From the NCBI RefSeq assembly GCF_000738005.1, contig NZ_JHAL01000002.1:742634-806633 (forward strand): 64,000 nucleotides of DNA. Direction: 5' to 3'. The first letter of the stretch is position 1, and each line of letters opens with the position of its first letter. Source of the DNA: Bifidobacterium crudilactis (GTDB taxonomy: Bacteria > Actinomycetota > Actinomycetes > Actinomycetales > Bifidobacteriaceae). A program made the translations under genes and the position numbers. Positions 10,647 to 20,136 of this stretch are shown here, in pieces. The notes beneath the pieces are model-generated. The model ran no database searches and was not told the origin of the DNA. It worked only from the letters and a program-made list of their open reading frames with translations.

Positions 10647-11893
10647 CAGCGACCCTCCTGTGAGTTCTCTATGGATGCCGCGTCTTCGGGAAGACTCCCC
10701 AGAGAGACGCCGCTCAATTGCGAAGCCAAAGAAGCTGCGAGCTGGGCAGCCTCCTCCATCGTCGGAGCAACATGCAGGCGAGGGTTCTGGGCCGCGGCAA
10801 TCGTCTCCAAACCGTCCTTGGCTCCGTTGCCATCGAAGCGAATAACGATGGCCTTCGCCGAATTGAGTGTTTGCAAGGCTGCAAGGATGCCTTCGGCGAC
10901 CACATCGCAACGAGTGATGCCACCATAGATGTTGATGAGCACCGAGGCCACCTGAGGGTCGGAAAGTACGATGGAGAGGCTTCGGCTCATGACTTCAGCG
11001 GAGGCGCCACCTCCTATGTCCAAGAAGTTGGCGGGTTTGATGCCTGTCCCCTGCTCCTCTCCGGCTCCGGAAACGGCGTCCAGCGAGCTCATGACCAGGC
11101 CGGCACCATTGCCGATGACACCTACCTGACCGTTGAGATGCACATAATGCAGGCCGTGTTCGTGCGCCTGCTGTTCATAAGGGTCGCTCTGAATCGGGTC
11201 CTTGAACCTCTCCCATCCGTCATGACGGAAGGCGGCGTTGTCATCGAGCGAAATCTTGGCATCCAGCGCGCACAGAGTCTTGGAGTTCTCGTCCTCGGGA
11301 TCACCGATCTTCGCCAATGGATTGATTTCCACCAGAGTGGCGTCGTTATCCTTGAATGCTCGCCACATCTTGAGAAGAATATCGGCCGCCTGATGGACAT
11401 CCGCATGGTAGAAGCCTATGCTCTGGGCCATCTGCGTGGCGGCTTGCATGTCGAAATCCTCGAGAGCTCCTATATGAAGGCGTTTCACGGCTTCGGGATG
11501 CTCTTTGGCAATGGCCTCTACCTCGGTTCCCCCGTTGGCAGTGGCGAGAACATCGAAATCTCGGGAGGTACGGTCCACTGAGATGGAGACGTAGTATTCG
11601 TGCAGGATGTTCTTCGCTTCGGCAACAAGAACGCCACTGCATTTGTGTCCGTGGATGCTCATTGGCAGTATCTGCTCAGACGTGAGAATCGCGTCGTCCC
11701 TCGACGTTGCGAGCTTGATTCCGCCGGCCTGTCCACGGTGCCCGGTTTTTACCTGAGCCTTGATGACGCAGGGATACCCGATGTCATCCGCCGCAGCAGC
11801 GACCACGTGGGAATTCTGCGCAAATATAGCGCGCGGCGTTGCGATCCCCTGCTCTTCAAGCAACTCGCGAGCCTGGTACTCATACAAATCCAT
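10646..11893 (-). CDS. sucC: Succinyl-CoA ligase beta subunit
   Basis: A 415-residue ATP-grasp subunit. It starts [17 protein letters not shown] as the family does and carries the [16 protein letters not shown] nucleotide-binding strand, VEINPLAK, the [12 protein letters not shown] segment and [12 protein letters not shown] near the subunit interface. ATG 11893 has AAGGA at 6 bases. It is first in the run sucC-sucD-DUF6350-purH. The 99-bp gap back to apt may hold a promoter, but I cannot assign one. Confidence 0.97.
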   Translation of the reverse strand: MDLYEYQARELLEEQGIATPRAIFAQNSHVVAAAADDIGYPCVIKAQVKTGHRGQAGGIKLATSRDDAILTSEQILPMSIHGHKCSGVLVAEAKNILHEYYVSISVDRTSRDFDVLATANGGTEVEAIAKEHPEAVKRLHIGALEDFDMQAATQMAQSIGFYHADVHQAADILLKMWRAFKDNDATLVEINPLAKIGDPEDENSKTLCALDAKISLDDNAAFRHDGWERFKDPIQSDPYEQQAHEHGLHYVHLNGQVGVIGNGAGLVMSSLDAVSGAGEEQGTGIKPANFLDIGGGASAEVMSRSLSIVLSDPQVASVLINIYGGITRCDVVAEGILAALQTLNSAKAIVIRFDGNGAKDGLETIAAAQNPRLHVAPTMEEAAQLAASLASQLSGVSLGSLPEDAASIENSQEGR

Positions 11894-11992
11894 GGTGTGT
11901 CCTTAAAACCCTAGGCTCCAACTAGCCCTAGGTCGTTATAACCCCTATGTCTACGACCTGAACCGCCGTACATCCTGCATTGCCAGACGAAA

Positions 11993-12574
11993 CTAGGCCG
12001 GCATGGAGAACAACGAACTCACAGGTCTATGCTCCAAAGCATCACGACCATGCAACCCATCGAGCTCCATAACAAAACTGTACCCAACAACTGTAGCTCC
12101 GGTTGCCTCGATAAGTCGTGCGGCCGCATGCGCCGAGCCTCCGGTGGCGATGAGATCGTCCATGATCAAAAGCCGTTCACCCTTGGCGCAGGCATCTTCC
12201 TCGATTTCCACACATGCCGTTCCGTATTCGAGGGAGTACGTCTCTCGTAAGGTCTTGGGTGGAAGTTTCCCTGCCTTGCGCACCGCGATGAACCCTTTCC
12301 CCAAGGCATTCGCGATAACGGGGCCGAGCAGGAATCCTCTGGCCTCAAGTCCGGCGATGGCGTCGATTTCTTCGACTGGCACTGGCAACGCTGCAATCAT
12401 CGCCTTGACCAACAGCGATAATCCGCGAGCATCCGCGAGCACCGGCATGAAATCCCGGAAGAGTATCCCCTCCTTGGGAAAATCGGGGGTACTCCTGAAC
12501 AAGGAGATGATGTATTCGATCTCTTCGGTCTGCAGGGTTGGAATGTCGCCGGCCTTGATGTCGGACTTGGGCAT
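11993..12574 (-). CDS. apt: Adenine phosphoribosyltransferase
   Basis: A 193-residue purine salvage enzyme making AMP from adenine and PRPP. The PRPP loop LLIMDDLIATGGSA and the GLEARGFLLG and PPKTLRETYSLEYG segments are typical. Length is slightly above the usual 170-180 because of an N-terminal extension. ATG 12574 has GGAAG upstream. It follows yajC with a 46-bp gap on the same strand. Confidence 0.96.
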   Translation of the reverse strand: MPKSDIKAGDIPTLQTEEIEYIISLFRSTPDFPKEGILFRDFMPVLADARGLSLLVKAMIAALPVPVEEIDAIAGLEARGFLLGPVIANALGKGFIAVRKAGKLPPKTLRETYSLEYGTACVEIEEDACAKGERLLIMDDLIATGGSAHAAARLIEATGATVVGYSFVMELDGLHGRDALEHRPVSSLFSMPA

Positions 12575-12620
12575 AGGGTACTTCCTTGTTGTCGTCGTTA
12601 TGACGGTGTGGTGGCTGTGA

Positions 12621-13049
12621 CTACTTGTTTGTCTGCTGCTGTTCGCTTGCCGGCGTCTCGGGTACGCTTTCCACGTCGATTACCTGCTGAGCGGACGGAC
12701 CTTCCACAGGAACCTGAGCCTGATCCGAATTTTCCGCCGTAACCAGAGGGTTGCCCTCTTCGTCGACTTCATCATCCGACACATAGGCCGGTACGACAGG
12801 GGGCTCGGTGATGGCCTGAATGCGCCAACGTGACTGCGAGCCTTCCGAATCAATGACGATCTGATCCTTGTCGAGCTCGACGGAAACCACGGTGCCGATC
12901 AGGCCTGAAAACGTGGCTACCGCGGTTCCTGGCTGCAGAGACTGACGGAAGTCCTGAACTTTGCTCTGTTGCTGCTTGGATTTGCGTGATTGCCACCACA
13001 TCAGTCCGACCATGAACACGATGACAATGATCATAAAACCATATTCCAT
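12621..13049 (-). CDS. yajC: Sec translocon accessory protein YajC
   Basis: A 142-residue membrane protein with one N-terminal transmembrane helix (FMIIVIVFMVGLMWW), a basic stretch (RKSKQQQSK) and the soluble YajC domain (LQPGTAVATFSGLIGTVVSV). A C-terminal acidic, Pro- and Gln-rich tail of about 50 residues is added. YajC assists the SecDF complex; secD and secF are not in the window. ATG 13049 has AAGGAG. It lies downstream of ruvB, as in many bacteria. Confidence 0.93.
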   Translation of the reverse strand: MEYGFMIIVIVFMVGLMWWQSRKSKQQQSKVQDFRQSLQPGTAVATFSGLIGTVVSVELDKDQIVIDSEGSQSRWRIQAITEPPVVPAYVSDDEVDEEGNPLVTAENSDQAQVPVEGPSAQQVIDVESVPETPASEQQQTNK

Positions 13050-13124
13050 TGGCTAACTCCTTAGTATCGGGGGGTATCGGAGGCGCAGAAGCGTGAAGAA
13101 TTCAACACATCCAAAACCTAGATT

Positions 13125-14192
13125 TTAGAACAGCTTACTGACATCGGTGTGAGCTTCAAGCCCAAGATGCCTCCAGGCCTTGTCCGTGGCGACCCGTCCT
13201 TTGGGTGTCCGCATCAGGAAACCCTCGCGAACCAAGTATGGTTCACACACGGTTTCAACGGTTTCTGCCTCCTCCCCGACCATGGCCGACAGGTTGTTCA
13301 AACCGACGGGACCGCCGTTGAACTGCTTGACCACTGCGGAGAGTACGGCGATGTCGAGCCTGTCCAATCCTTCGGTGTCTATCTGGTACAGACTCAAAGC
13401 CTGCCGCACGTCGTCGGAGCTCACCTCGATGAGATCGTGCACAACGGCCCAGTCACGCACACGTCGCAGAAGACGGTTGGCTATGCGCGGTGTACCTCGT
13501 GAACGTAGGGAGAGCTCGGTCGCCGCATCGCCGACGAGCGCGACCTGGAGCACGGAGGCGGAGCGCTCGATCAATCGTTCGAGTTCCTCATGCGGATAGA
13601 AGTCCAGATGCGCGGTGAATCCGAAACGCGCACGCAACGGTGAAGGCAGCATGCCTTCACGAGTGGTGGCACCAACCACGGTGAAGCGAGGCAGCGTCAG
13701 CGGTATGGAAGATGCACCGGGACCTTTGCCGACCATGACATCGACACGAAAATCCTCCATCGCAATATACAGCAATTCCTCGGCGGCTCGGGGAAGCCGG
13801 TGTATCTCGTCGATGAAGAGAATCTCCCCGCTCTCCAGCGAGCTGAGCATCGAGGCGAGGTCTCCGGCATGCTGAATCGCCGGACCTGAAGTAATCCGTA
13901 TCGGCACGTTCATTTCCTTGGCCACAATCATGGCGAGGGTGGTCTTGCCGAGTCCTGGAGGACCGGCGAGCAGGATGTGGTCGGGCGCCACATCCCTCTT
14001 GCGTGCGGCGTCGAGGAAAAGACCGAGCTGAGCCTTGAGACGCGGCTGTCCGATGAAACCGTCAAGTGTGTCGGGCCTGAGTTCCTCGTCGCTGAGCACT
14101 TCGCCGCTGATCGGATCGGCCGACACCATTCGCAGGGAGTCTTCATTCGCCCCTGCGTTCTTGGTGATGCCTGTGCGTGTATCGTCGTTCAT
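13125..14192 (-). CDS. ruvB: Holliday junction branch-migration ATPase RuvB
   Basis: A 355-residue AAA+ motor. Walker A GPPGLGKT is at residues 77-84, Walker B FIDEIH follows, then sensor 1 (VVGATTREG) and the winged-helix C-terminus ([17 protein letters not shown]). It drives branch migration with RuvA. One base separates its ATG from the ruvA stop, so the two are coupled. Control probably comes from the LexA-type site upstream of ruvA. Confidence 0.98.
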   Translation of the reverse strand: MNDDTRTGITKNAGANEDSLRMVSADPISGEVLSDEELRPDTLDGFIGQPRLKAQLGLFLDAARKRDVAPDHILLAGPPGLGKTTLAMIVAKEMNVPIRITSGPAIQHAGDLASMLSSLESGEILFIDEIHRLPRAAEELLYIAMEDFRVDVMVGKGPGASSIPLTLPRFTVVGATTREGMLPSPLRARFGFTAHLDFYPHEELERLIERSASVLQVALVGDAATELSLRSRGTPRIANRLLRRVRDWAVVHDLIEVSSDDVRQALSLYQIDTEGLDRLDIAVLSAVVKQFNGGPVGLNNLSAMVGEEAETVETVCEPYLVREGFLMRTPKGRVATDKAWRHLGLEAHTDVSKLF

Positions 14193-14193
14193 T

Positions 14194-14805
14194 TCAGCGG
14201 CCCCTGTCCAATGAGGTCAGTGCGAGTTTCAGCACCTTCGGAATGTCCTGCGTCGAGAGCGGCAGGGCATATTCCCCGTCGCGGCAGACGTTCTGCACGG
14301 CCTGTTCGGCATCTCTCATCTGCCACCCCAACGATACCAATCCCTGCACCACCTGCTGGCTGCCCGAATCCAGGTTCTCCTCGGAATCCCCTGTGGATCG
14401 CTCGGGCACTTCCAGTCTTCCCGCCAATTCGAGGATGATTTTCTGTGCGCCCTTGCGTCCCAGCCCGGGAGCCTTGGCCAAGGCTCCGGAGTCTCCTGCC
14501 TCGATGGAAGCGATGAGCTGTTCGGGCCGCAATGTCGAAAGCAGTGACAGAGCGACCTTGGGGCCGATGCCGCTGACCTTCTGCAAGCGGATGAACAGTT
14601 GTTTGGATGAGCGAGAAAGAAAACCGAAAAGGGTGATGGCGTCCTGCGACACGTTCATGGTGGTGAAAATCTGTGCGGGACTCCCCGCATGCAATGATGC
14701 AAGATCAGCAGAAGGCATGCGCACCTCGAAGCCGACGCCGGAAACGTCGAGCAGTACGGTGTCGCTTTCTACGCCTATCACGGTTCCGGATAGTAACCCA
14801 ATCAT
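14194..14805 (-). CDS. ruvA: Holliday junction DNA-binding protein RuvA
   Basis: A 203-residue protein with an N-terminal OB domain ([21 protein letters not shown]), helix-hairpin-helix segments ([14 protein letters not shown] and [16 protein letters not shown]) and a C-terminal RuvB-interacting domain. Length matches the family. It is separated from ruvC by 273 bases holding a near-consensus SOS box, so ruvAB can be transcribed apart from yebC-ruvC. Confidence 0.97.
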   Translation of the reverse strand: MIGLLSGTVIGVESDTVLLDVSGVGFEVRMPSADLASLHAGSPAQIFTTMNVSQDAITLFGFLSRSSKQLFIRLQKVSGIGPKVALSLLSTLRPEQLIASIEAGDSGALAKAPGLGRKGAQKIILELAGRLEVPERSTGDSEENLDSGSQQVVQGLVSLGWQMRDAEQAVQNVCRDGEYALPLSTQDIPKVLKLALTSLDRGR

Positions 14806-15056
14806 GCGTGCATCCTGCTTCCTCTGCTGCTTATCGCTTTCGGCGTGCGTACCGCTCTGCTGTCCGGATTACCCTCGCACAATACTCGGTCACGTCGCAC
14901 CTGAAGGTATCGCGACACAGGGTAGTGCCATAGCGTCGGACTGTGCCACGGAGTGCTCTGCGGCCTCAAGGAAGAACGACCCACATCTTGGCAACCGTCA
15001 GAGGGCCAGTGCCACCTTCTGTTCGCCCTGGCATGAGCACATGGTACACGACCTTG

Positions 15057-15074
15057 ATTAGAACACATGTTCGA
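15057..15074 (-). promoter_or_regulatory. LexA-type SOS box with overlapping -10 element, upstream of ruvA
   Basis: On the minus strand TCGAACATGTGTTCTA matches the actinobacterial LexA site TCGAACACATGTTCGA-type palindrome, with one arm base changed. TCTAAT, a five-of-six match to a -10 hexamer, occupies 15062-15057 and overlaps the box, so LexA would block the polymerase. The site lies 4 bases past the ruvC stop and about 250 bases before ruvA. The remaining 250 bases hold no supported gene. Confidence 0.75.
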
Positions 15075-15078
15075 TAGA

Positions 15079-15660
15079 CTACATGCCCCGGCCGACTCCG
15101 CGTCTCTTTGTCGCTCGCTGACTGGCGGCGGCCCATTGCCGTTGCGCCTGTGTCAGATGCTCTTCGCGTTCTCCGCCCTGAAGGGCGCCTCCCGGTCGCA
15201 GCGCGTGGCATATCGCCAGTGCCAAGGCATCCGCCGCATCAGCCGGTGTGGGCAGGCGGTCGAGTTTCAGTATGGTGGTTACCATACGCTCCATCTGAAT
15301 TTTCTCTGCCTTGCCATTACCGGTTATCGCGAGTTTCGCCTCAGTAGGCGTGTGCAGTGCCACGGGGATGCCACGCTGCGCCGCTGCAAGCATAGCCAGT
15401 CCCGCTGCCTGGGCGGTGCCGAGCACCGTATTCCTGTTGGATTGCGCGAACACCCGCTCTATCGACACCGCATCGGGAGCGAAGGCATCCATCTTTGCAG
15501 ACAGTCCATTGAAAATCGTGAGCAGACGAATATCCTGACTCTGGGCCGGCGCAGAACGCACGACATCCACATGAATAAAGGAAAGCCGGCGTGATGCGCC
15601 GGCTTCGATAACGCCGACCCCGCAGCGCGTGAGCCCGGGGTCGACGCCGAGAATAATCAC
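15079..15660 (-). CDS. ruvC: Holliday junction resolvase RuvC
   Basis: A 193-residue RNase H-fold endonuclease. The acidic catalytic residues are visible: Asp in ILGVDPGL, Glu in VSIERVF and the Asp pair in [12 protein letters not shown]. The start is GTG 15660, with GGAG 9 bases upstream and the family N-terminus [14 protein letters not shown]. It begins 6 bases after the yebC stop. It lies upstream of the SOS box and so is probably not itself under that site. Confidence 0.97.
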   Translation of the reverse strand: MIILGVDPGLTRCGVGVIEAGASRRLSFIHVDVVRSAPAQSQDIRLLTIFNGLSAKMDAFAPDAVSIERVFAQSNRNTVLGTAQAAGLAMLAAAQRGIPVALHTPTEAKLAITGNGKAEKIQMERMVTTILKLDRLPTPADAADALALAICHALRPGGALQGGEREEHLTQAQRQWAAASQRATKRRGVGRGM

Positions 15661-15666
15661 TGCGGA

Positions 15667-16422
15667 TTACTCCTCGTCCAATTGGGCCATGACTTCGTCA
15701 GACGCGGTCCAGTTGTAGTAGAGGTTCTGCACATCGTCGAGATCGTCGAGATTGTCGATGAGCTTGACGACCTTGCGAGCGGAGTCGATGTCGAGTTCGA
15801 CCTCACTCTTGGGATTAAGCACCAAATCGGCTGAATCGTAATCGATTCCGGCATCCTGAAGAGCCTTGCGCACTGTGACCATATCGCTTGGGTCAGTGAT
15901 TACCGCATAGCTCTCCTCGCCGTCCGTGACATCTTCGGCACCGGCTTCTGCGGCGATTTCAAAGACCTTATCGTAGTCGTTGCCTTCGGCGGGAACGACA
16001 ATCTGACCTTTGCGCTCGAAATTGAAGCTGACGGAACCGTTCTGTGCCAGTGAGCCGCCGAACTTCGTCAAGGTCGAGCGCACCTCAGCAGCCGCTCTGT
16101 TGCGGTTGTCGGTGAGGCATTCGATGATGAGCCCGACTCCGGCAGGGGCATAGCCTTCATAGACGATGTCCTCGTAATTCGCCGCACCCGCCTCTTCGCC
16201 CGAGCCGCGCTTGACTGCACGAGTGATGTTGTCCGCCGGGACTGAGGACTTCTTGGCTTTGACGATGGCATCGTACAAGGTCGGGTTTCCGTCGGGGTCG
16301 CCGCCACCGGTACGTGCCGCGATCTCGATATTCTTAATCAGCTTAGCGAAGAGCTTGCCGCGCTTGGCGTCGATGGCAGCCTTCTTATGCTTGGTGGTGG
16401 CCCACTTGGAATGCCCTGACAT
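15667..16422 (-). CDS. YebC/PmpR-family protein
   Basis: A 251-residue member of the YebC/TACO1 family, known both as DNA-binding regulators and as factors aiding translation of proline-rich stretches. The N-terminus [16 protein letters not shown] and the block [17 protein letters not shown] are signature sequences. ATG 16422 has AGGAG at 4 bases; the open frame to 16446 lacks support. It precedes ruvC by 6 bases, a very common linkage. Which role applies here cannot be told from sequence. Confidence 0.95.
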   Translation of the reverse strand: MSGHSKWATTKHKKAAIDAKRGKLFAKLIKNIEIAARTGGGDPDGNPTLYDAIVKAKKSSVPADNITRAVKRGSGEEAGAANYEDIVYEGYAPAGVGLIIECLTDNRNRAAAEVRSTLTKFGGSLAQNGSVSFNFERKGQIVVPAEGNDYDKVFEIAAEAGAEDVTDGEESYAVITDPSDMVTVRKALQDAGIDYDSADLVLNPKSEVELDIDSARKVVKLIDNLDDLDDVQNLYYNWTASDEVMAQLDEE

Positions 16423-16525
16423 TTCGCTCCTGACAAATCGATACATTAAACGAGAACGAGTTTAGGGTGTCTCTCAGACAATGGTGCGCCGATTCCTCGC
16501 ACAGCAAGCATTCACGCCGTATGCA

Positions 16526-17722
16526 CTAACGGTTTTGGAGTGCTTTGGCATAGATGGACAGAACGCTTCTGGTGACCTCGGACCAGTCATAGTCACAGGC
16601 ACGGGCCGAACCACGTGCGGAAAGCTCCTGACGCGCCTCGTCGTCATCGATGAGCTCCATGACGACTCGGGCACAGTCATGGGCGTCGCCATTGGTGAAC
16701 AGGCGTGCGGCCGTCCCCTCCTGCGAAACCGCTTTGAAGGCTTTGAGATCCGATGCGACGGTAGGACATCCGGCCGCCATGGCCTCGGCAAGGACGATGC
16801 CGAAGCTTTCTCCTCCGATTTGAGGAGCGACATACACCGTCAGACTCTTGTAGAAGGAGGCTTTGTCCTCGTCGCTGATGCGACCGAGAAACTCCGTGGC
16901 TTCAAGCAGACGTTCAGGGAAGGACGAAAGAATCTTTCGACCGTCGGATTCCCCGTCGCCGACGCAGAGGAAACGGGCTTTTGGATAACGCTCGAGAATG
17001 TACGAGGCCGCCCTCGCGAATACGGCGAATCCCTTGCGGTCCTCGCCCATACGTCCGAGGAATCCGATGGTCGGGGATTCTGGAGTGCCCTGCCATTCGC
17101 GTTTCTTGGACGCTGCGATGAAGGACGCGGTGTTGATGCCGTTCGGAATGACGGAAATATCCGTGGCGGGATCGAGGTAATGGCTCGCCGTCTCCAGTGC
17201 CGAATCACTCACGCAGATCGCGGAACGGATATTCGACAGATACGAACGTAGATACAGCTGTGTGCATTTCAAAGCCAGCGGATAGGTGTCGAAGGAAGCG
17301 TGGAAGGTCGCCACGTAGGGACATGGGTCGAAACCGGGTATCAGTGGTTTGTGGCTGATGCTCGGGACTTCGGGTTCGTGCAGGTGCACGATGTCGAAGT
17401 GCCCCTGTTTCACCCATCGCCTCGTGGTGGACCCGACCCAGCCGAAGTAACTGAGGTTGGCGACGGAACCGTTGTAGGGTATCGCGAAGGAGCTGCCCGT
17501 GGTCTGCACCCACAGCGGCATGTCGTGGGTGCGTCTACCTGGCGCGAGGACTTCCACATCGTGTCCTCGGGATATGAGTTGCTTGGCGAAATCCCGGATG
17601 TGCAGTTGCACTCCGCCGGGTGTCTCAAAGGAATACGGGCTGATGATGCCTACTTTGAGTTTGCGCCCGGCTAGAGGGTCTTCGAGTTCGCTCACCCGAG
17701 GTCGTTCAGATTCAGAAGGCAT
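16526..17722 (-). CDS. pimA: Phosphatidylinositol alpha-mannosyltransferase (PimA-like, GT4)
   Basis: A 398-residue GT-B glycosyltransferase of family GT4. The acceptor-side domain carries ISPYSFETPGGVQLHI and IPYNGSVANL, close to PimA of mycobacteria; the donor side has GRMGEDRKGFAVF and the motif ESFGIVLAEAMAAGCPT. It would transfer mannose from GDP-mannose to phosphatidylinositol at the inner membrane face. A start a little downstream of 17722 is possible because about 20 N-terminal residues are extra. Last gene of the thrS-HIT-pgsA-patA-pimA run, 3 bases after patA. Confidence 0.92.
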   Translation of the reverse strand: MPSESERPRVSELEDPLAGRKLKVGIISPYSFETPGGVQLHIRDFAKQLISRGHDVEVLAPGRRTHDMPLWVQTTGSSFAIPYNGSVANLSYFGWVGSTTRRWVKQGHFDIVHLHEPEVPSISHKPLIPGFDPCPYVATFHASFDTYPLALKCTQLYLRSYLSNIRSAICVSDSALETASHYLDPATDISVIPNGINTASFIAASKKREWQGTPESPTIGFLGRMGEDRKGFAVFARAASYILERYPKARFLCVGDGESDGRKILSSFPERLLEATEFLGRISDEDKASFYKSLTVYVAPQIGGESFGIVLAEAMAAGCPTVASDLKAFKAVSQEGTAARLFTNGDAHDCARVVMELIDDDEARQELSARGSARACDYDWSEVTRSVLSIYAKALQNR

Positions 17723-17725
17723 ATG

Positions 17726-18736
17726 TCATATTCTTTCACTTCGCGCCCGTGCGCGTTCAGACACGGTGTCAATATCCGTGCGGATATCCTCCGGAACCCC
17801 ATGAAGCCGCTGCATATCGAGATCTTCGATGAAGATGGGCTGCAGCATGTGCCAGTCCTCCGGATGGTCCTCGATTCCGGCTGCCCAAACGTTCACCCAG
17901 GCCTGTGACACCGCCTGTACGGCGTCCTCAGCGGCCATGCCGGCGTAGTCCTCGGGAAGAATCGGTCCGCTGACCGTGCATACCTGTCCCGAGCCCACAC
18001 CCGCCGCGTGTTTGCGTTTTCCATGCAGCGCCTCGGTATGCATGTTGACCACGTACAAGGGTCTTCCGCTCTTCAGGGCGATGGTGGCTGGTCCGCGCGC
18101 CACACGAATGGTCGATCCGAATGCCTGCACGAAAACGCCGTGTCTGCTGAGATCTCGATCGGCCAGAAGAGGCACCACCACATGCGGCTGCTGCAGAGCC
18201 TGTTCAAGTCGCCCGGTCAGACCCTGATGACCTGTCAGAAGAATGGTCATGCCCAGCTGTTCCCTGATGTTCACGAAGGTGTGCAGCATTCTTTCATCGC
18301 TCAGACGTTCGGCCACCGTCGTGACCGGAGCTATGGCGTCGTTTGCCCAGAAGCCCGCATAGTCCCAGTTGCCTTGATGACCCATGGCGATAGGTGCCGA
18401 GGATTCCACGCATTGCCTGCGAATCGAGGACAGCCCTTCCCCTTCACCTCTGACGCGGGCTTTGAGCTGCTCGGAGCTTCTGGCTCCGACCGTCAGTGCC
18501 TCGGCGAAGTACAGGAAATACGACTTCATCGCCTGTCGCGAGACCCGTCTCAGTTGGCGACGGCCGGGTACATCGTCTCGATGCGTCAGCACGCGGCAAA
18601 GGTTGCGCTCCAACTGGCGCACACCACCGAGTCTGAACAGCCAGGCGATATCGGCGACTCCCATGAACAGCAGTCTGATAAGGCCCTCAGGGAACCATGA
18701 GGCATGACGTGCCAGGGCACTGAGTACGGCGTTCAT
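17726..18736 (-). CDS. PIM acyltransferase (PatA-like)
   Basis: A 336-residue acyltransferase of the LpxL/HtrB-like superfamily. The HX4D catalytic motif is seen in GHQGNWDYAG, followed by the LSDERML and RGPATIALKSGRPLYVV blocks. Position between pgsA and pimA matches mycobacterial patA, which acylates the mannose of PIM; the function is inferred from both family and context. It begins 9 bases after pgsA ends. Confidence 0.88.
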   Translation of the reverse strand: MNAVLSALARHASWFPEGLIRLLFMGVADIAWLFRLGGVRQLERNLCRVLTHRDDVPGRRQLRRVSRQAMKSYFLYFAEALTVGARSSEQLKARVRGEGEGLSSIRRQCVESSAPIAMGHQGNWDYAGFWANDAIAPVTTVAERLSDERMLHTFVNIREQLGMTILLTGHQGLTGRLEQALQQPHVVVPLLADRDLSRHGVFVQAFGSTIRVARGPATIALKSGRPLYVVNMHTEALHGKRKHAAGVGSGQVCTVSGPILPEDYAGMAAEDAVQAVSQAWVNVWAAGIEDHPEDWHMLQPIFIEDLDMQRLHGVPEDIRTDIDTVSERARARSERI

Positions 18737-18745
18737 ATCTCTCTC

Positions 18746-19408
18746 TTACTGATGGTTCGGATCCGCGGGCCTGGGCGAAGTGCTCATGCTCCGCGAGACA
18801 TGCCAGATTCTCTGCCATACGGTGACCACGCCGAGTACGGCCAGAAGAATCATGCAGCATGCGAGTACCGCGGAAGGAAGGCCGATTCCCGTCAATGCCA
18901 TGCCTACCAAAATGATCACCAGTCTGTCCGAGCGTGTGGCGATGCCGTTTTTGGCCTCATGCCCTTCGGCTTCTGCACGAGCGCGGGCATAGGACGTCAC
19001 GAAGGATGTCATAACCGAGAACAGAGCGGCATACATGCCTATTTCGGACCAGTTCTGCAAGGTTGAACTGTCAGAAGAGGCGATTGTGCGATGGAAGTAG
19101 ATAATCACCCCGGTCAGCACCGCCCAATCCGCAATCCGATCCAAGGTCGAGTCGAGGAACGCACCGAACTGTGTGCCGCCACCGGTGAGTGCCGCCACCG
19201 AGCCGTCAAGCGAGTCGAATATCACCAGAATCGTCAGAAGAACGGCTCCTGGAAGCAGCCATCCGGTCAAACCAGTGGCGATGGACACCACCACGGTTCC
19301 GGCGGCGCCGACCACCGTCACGACGTTGGCAGTCACACCCATCGAGACGAGGCCTCGTGCAATCGGGGCGATCAGCCGCTTCCACGGTTTACGCAGATGC
19401 TCAAACAT
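18746..19408 (-). CDS. pgsA: CDP-alcohol phosphatidyltransferase, probable phosphatidylinositol phosphate synthase
   Basis: A 220-residue membrane enzyme with about six helices. The CDP-alcohol motif reads DSLDGSVAALTGG then GAFLDSTLDRIAD, keeping all four Asp residues. The Arg usually found after DGxxA is Ala here, which is unusual for the motif. SYARARAEAEG and RSDRLVIIL match the actinobacterial phosphatidylinositol phosphate synthases. It would condense CDP-diacylglycerol with inositol phosphate. Its start overlaps the HIT gene stop (TGATG). Confidence 0.9.
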   Translation of the reverse strand: MFEHLRKPWKRLIAPIARGLVSMGVTANVVTVVGAAGTVVVSIATGLTGWLLPGAVLLTILVIFDSLDGSVAALTGGGTQFGAFLDSTLDRIADWAVLTGVIIYFHRTIASSDSSTLQNWSEIGMYAALFSVMTSFVTSYARARAEAEGHEAKNGIATRSDRLVIILVGMALTGIGLPSAVLACCMILLAVLGVVTVWQRIWHVSRSMSTSPRPADPNHQ

Positions 19409-20136
19409 CAGATTTCCTTCTCCTCGGGCCGTTGTTCGGTTTCTCCCCCGAATAGCTTCAAGAACATATCGGCATAGGCTTTACGCTGGTCTGACAGCAA
19501 TATGGGCATGGTTCGCGTCTGCGCCACGATGGGCATGAAGTTCGCATCACCGTTCCAACGCGGAACGATGTGCTGATGCAGATGCGACGCAACCCCTGCT
19601 CCGGCGACATCGCCTTGGTTGATGCCAAGATTCCATCCGTCCGGGTGCGAGACCTCCGCCATCACGCGCATGGCCTGTGTGCTGACCTTTTCGAATTCGA
19701 ACAGCTCATCGTCGTTCAGGTCCGTCAGCATGCCGACATGTCGATACGGGCATACCATGACATGACCGACGTTGTATGGATAGAGATTCATGATGACGAA
19801 CACCCGTGCGCCTCTCCACACGATCAGACCGTCCTCATCCGTTTTCCTCGGAGCTTCGCAGAAGGGGCATGCTTGTTCCTTAGTGCCGTCATTACCTTTC
19901 GGGGCCAGAACGTATGCCATCCGCTGCGGGGTCCACAGTCGCTCGATGTGATCCTCCCGAGGAGGAAAATCCGAAGGCAAATCACATCTGACGGCACCAT
20001 CGACCGCCCTGCATGCCGAGGATTCGTCGGATTCCGAGGATGCGCTCTTGCAGGAGCGCACTGCCCCGCCCTCCTGATTCCGAGGTATCCCGTCCGACGA
20101 AGGATCGGCATCATGCAAGCTCTTCATGCTGCTCAA
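19408..20136 (-). CDS. HIT-family hydrolase/phosphorylase
   Basis: A 242-residue histidine-triad protein. The HIT motif is [10 protein letters not shown], and [21 protein letters not shown] is the conserved strand before it. A CPFC pair near the start of the domain may bind zinc. The mycobacterial orthologue beside pgsA is an AP4A phosphorylase, so a dinucleoside polyphosphate substrate is likely but unproven. The first 55-60 residues are low-complexity and outside the family; ATG 20136 overlaps the thrS stop by 4 bases, but a later start is possible. Confidence 0.9.
   Translation of the reverse strand: MSSMKSLHDADPSSDGIPRNQEGGAVRSCKSASSESDESSACRAVDGAVRCDLPSDFPPREDHIERLWTPQRMAYVLAPKGNDGTKEQACPFCEAPRKTDEDGLIVWRGARVFVIMNLYPYNVGHVMVCPYRHVGMLTDLNDDELFEFEKVSTQAMRVMAEVSHPDGWNLGINQGDVAGAGVASHLHQHIVPRWNGDANFMPIVAQTRTMPILLSDQRKAYADMFLKLFGGETEQRPEEKEI

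Noticed and set aside
14802..15068. Possible small gene between ruvC and ruvA whose stop overlaps the ruvA start
   Set aside because: The product has no family features or Shine-Dalgarno, and the region is better read as an SOS-controlled leader.
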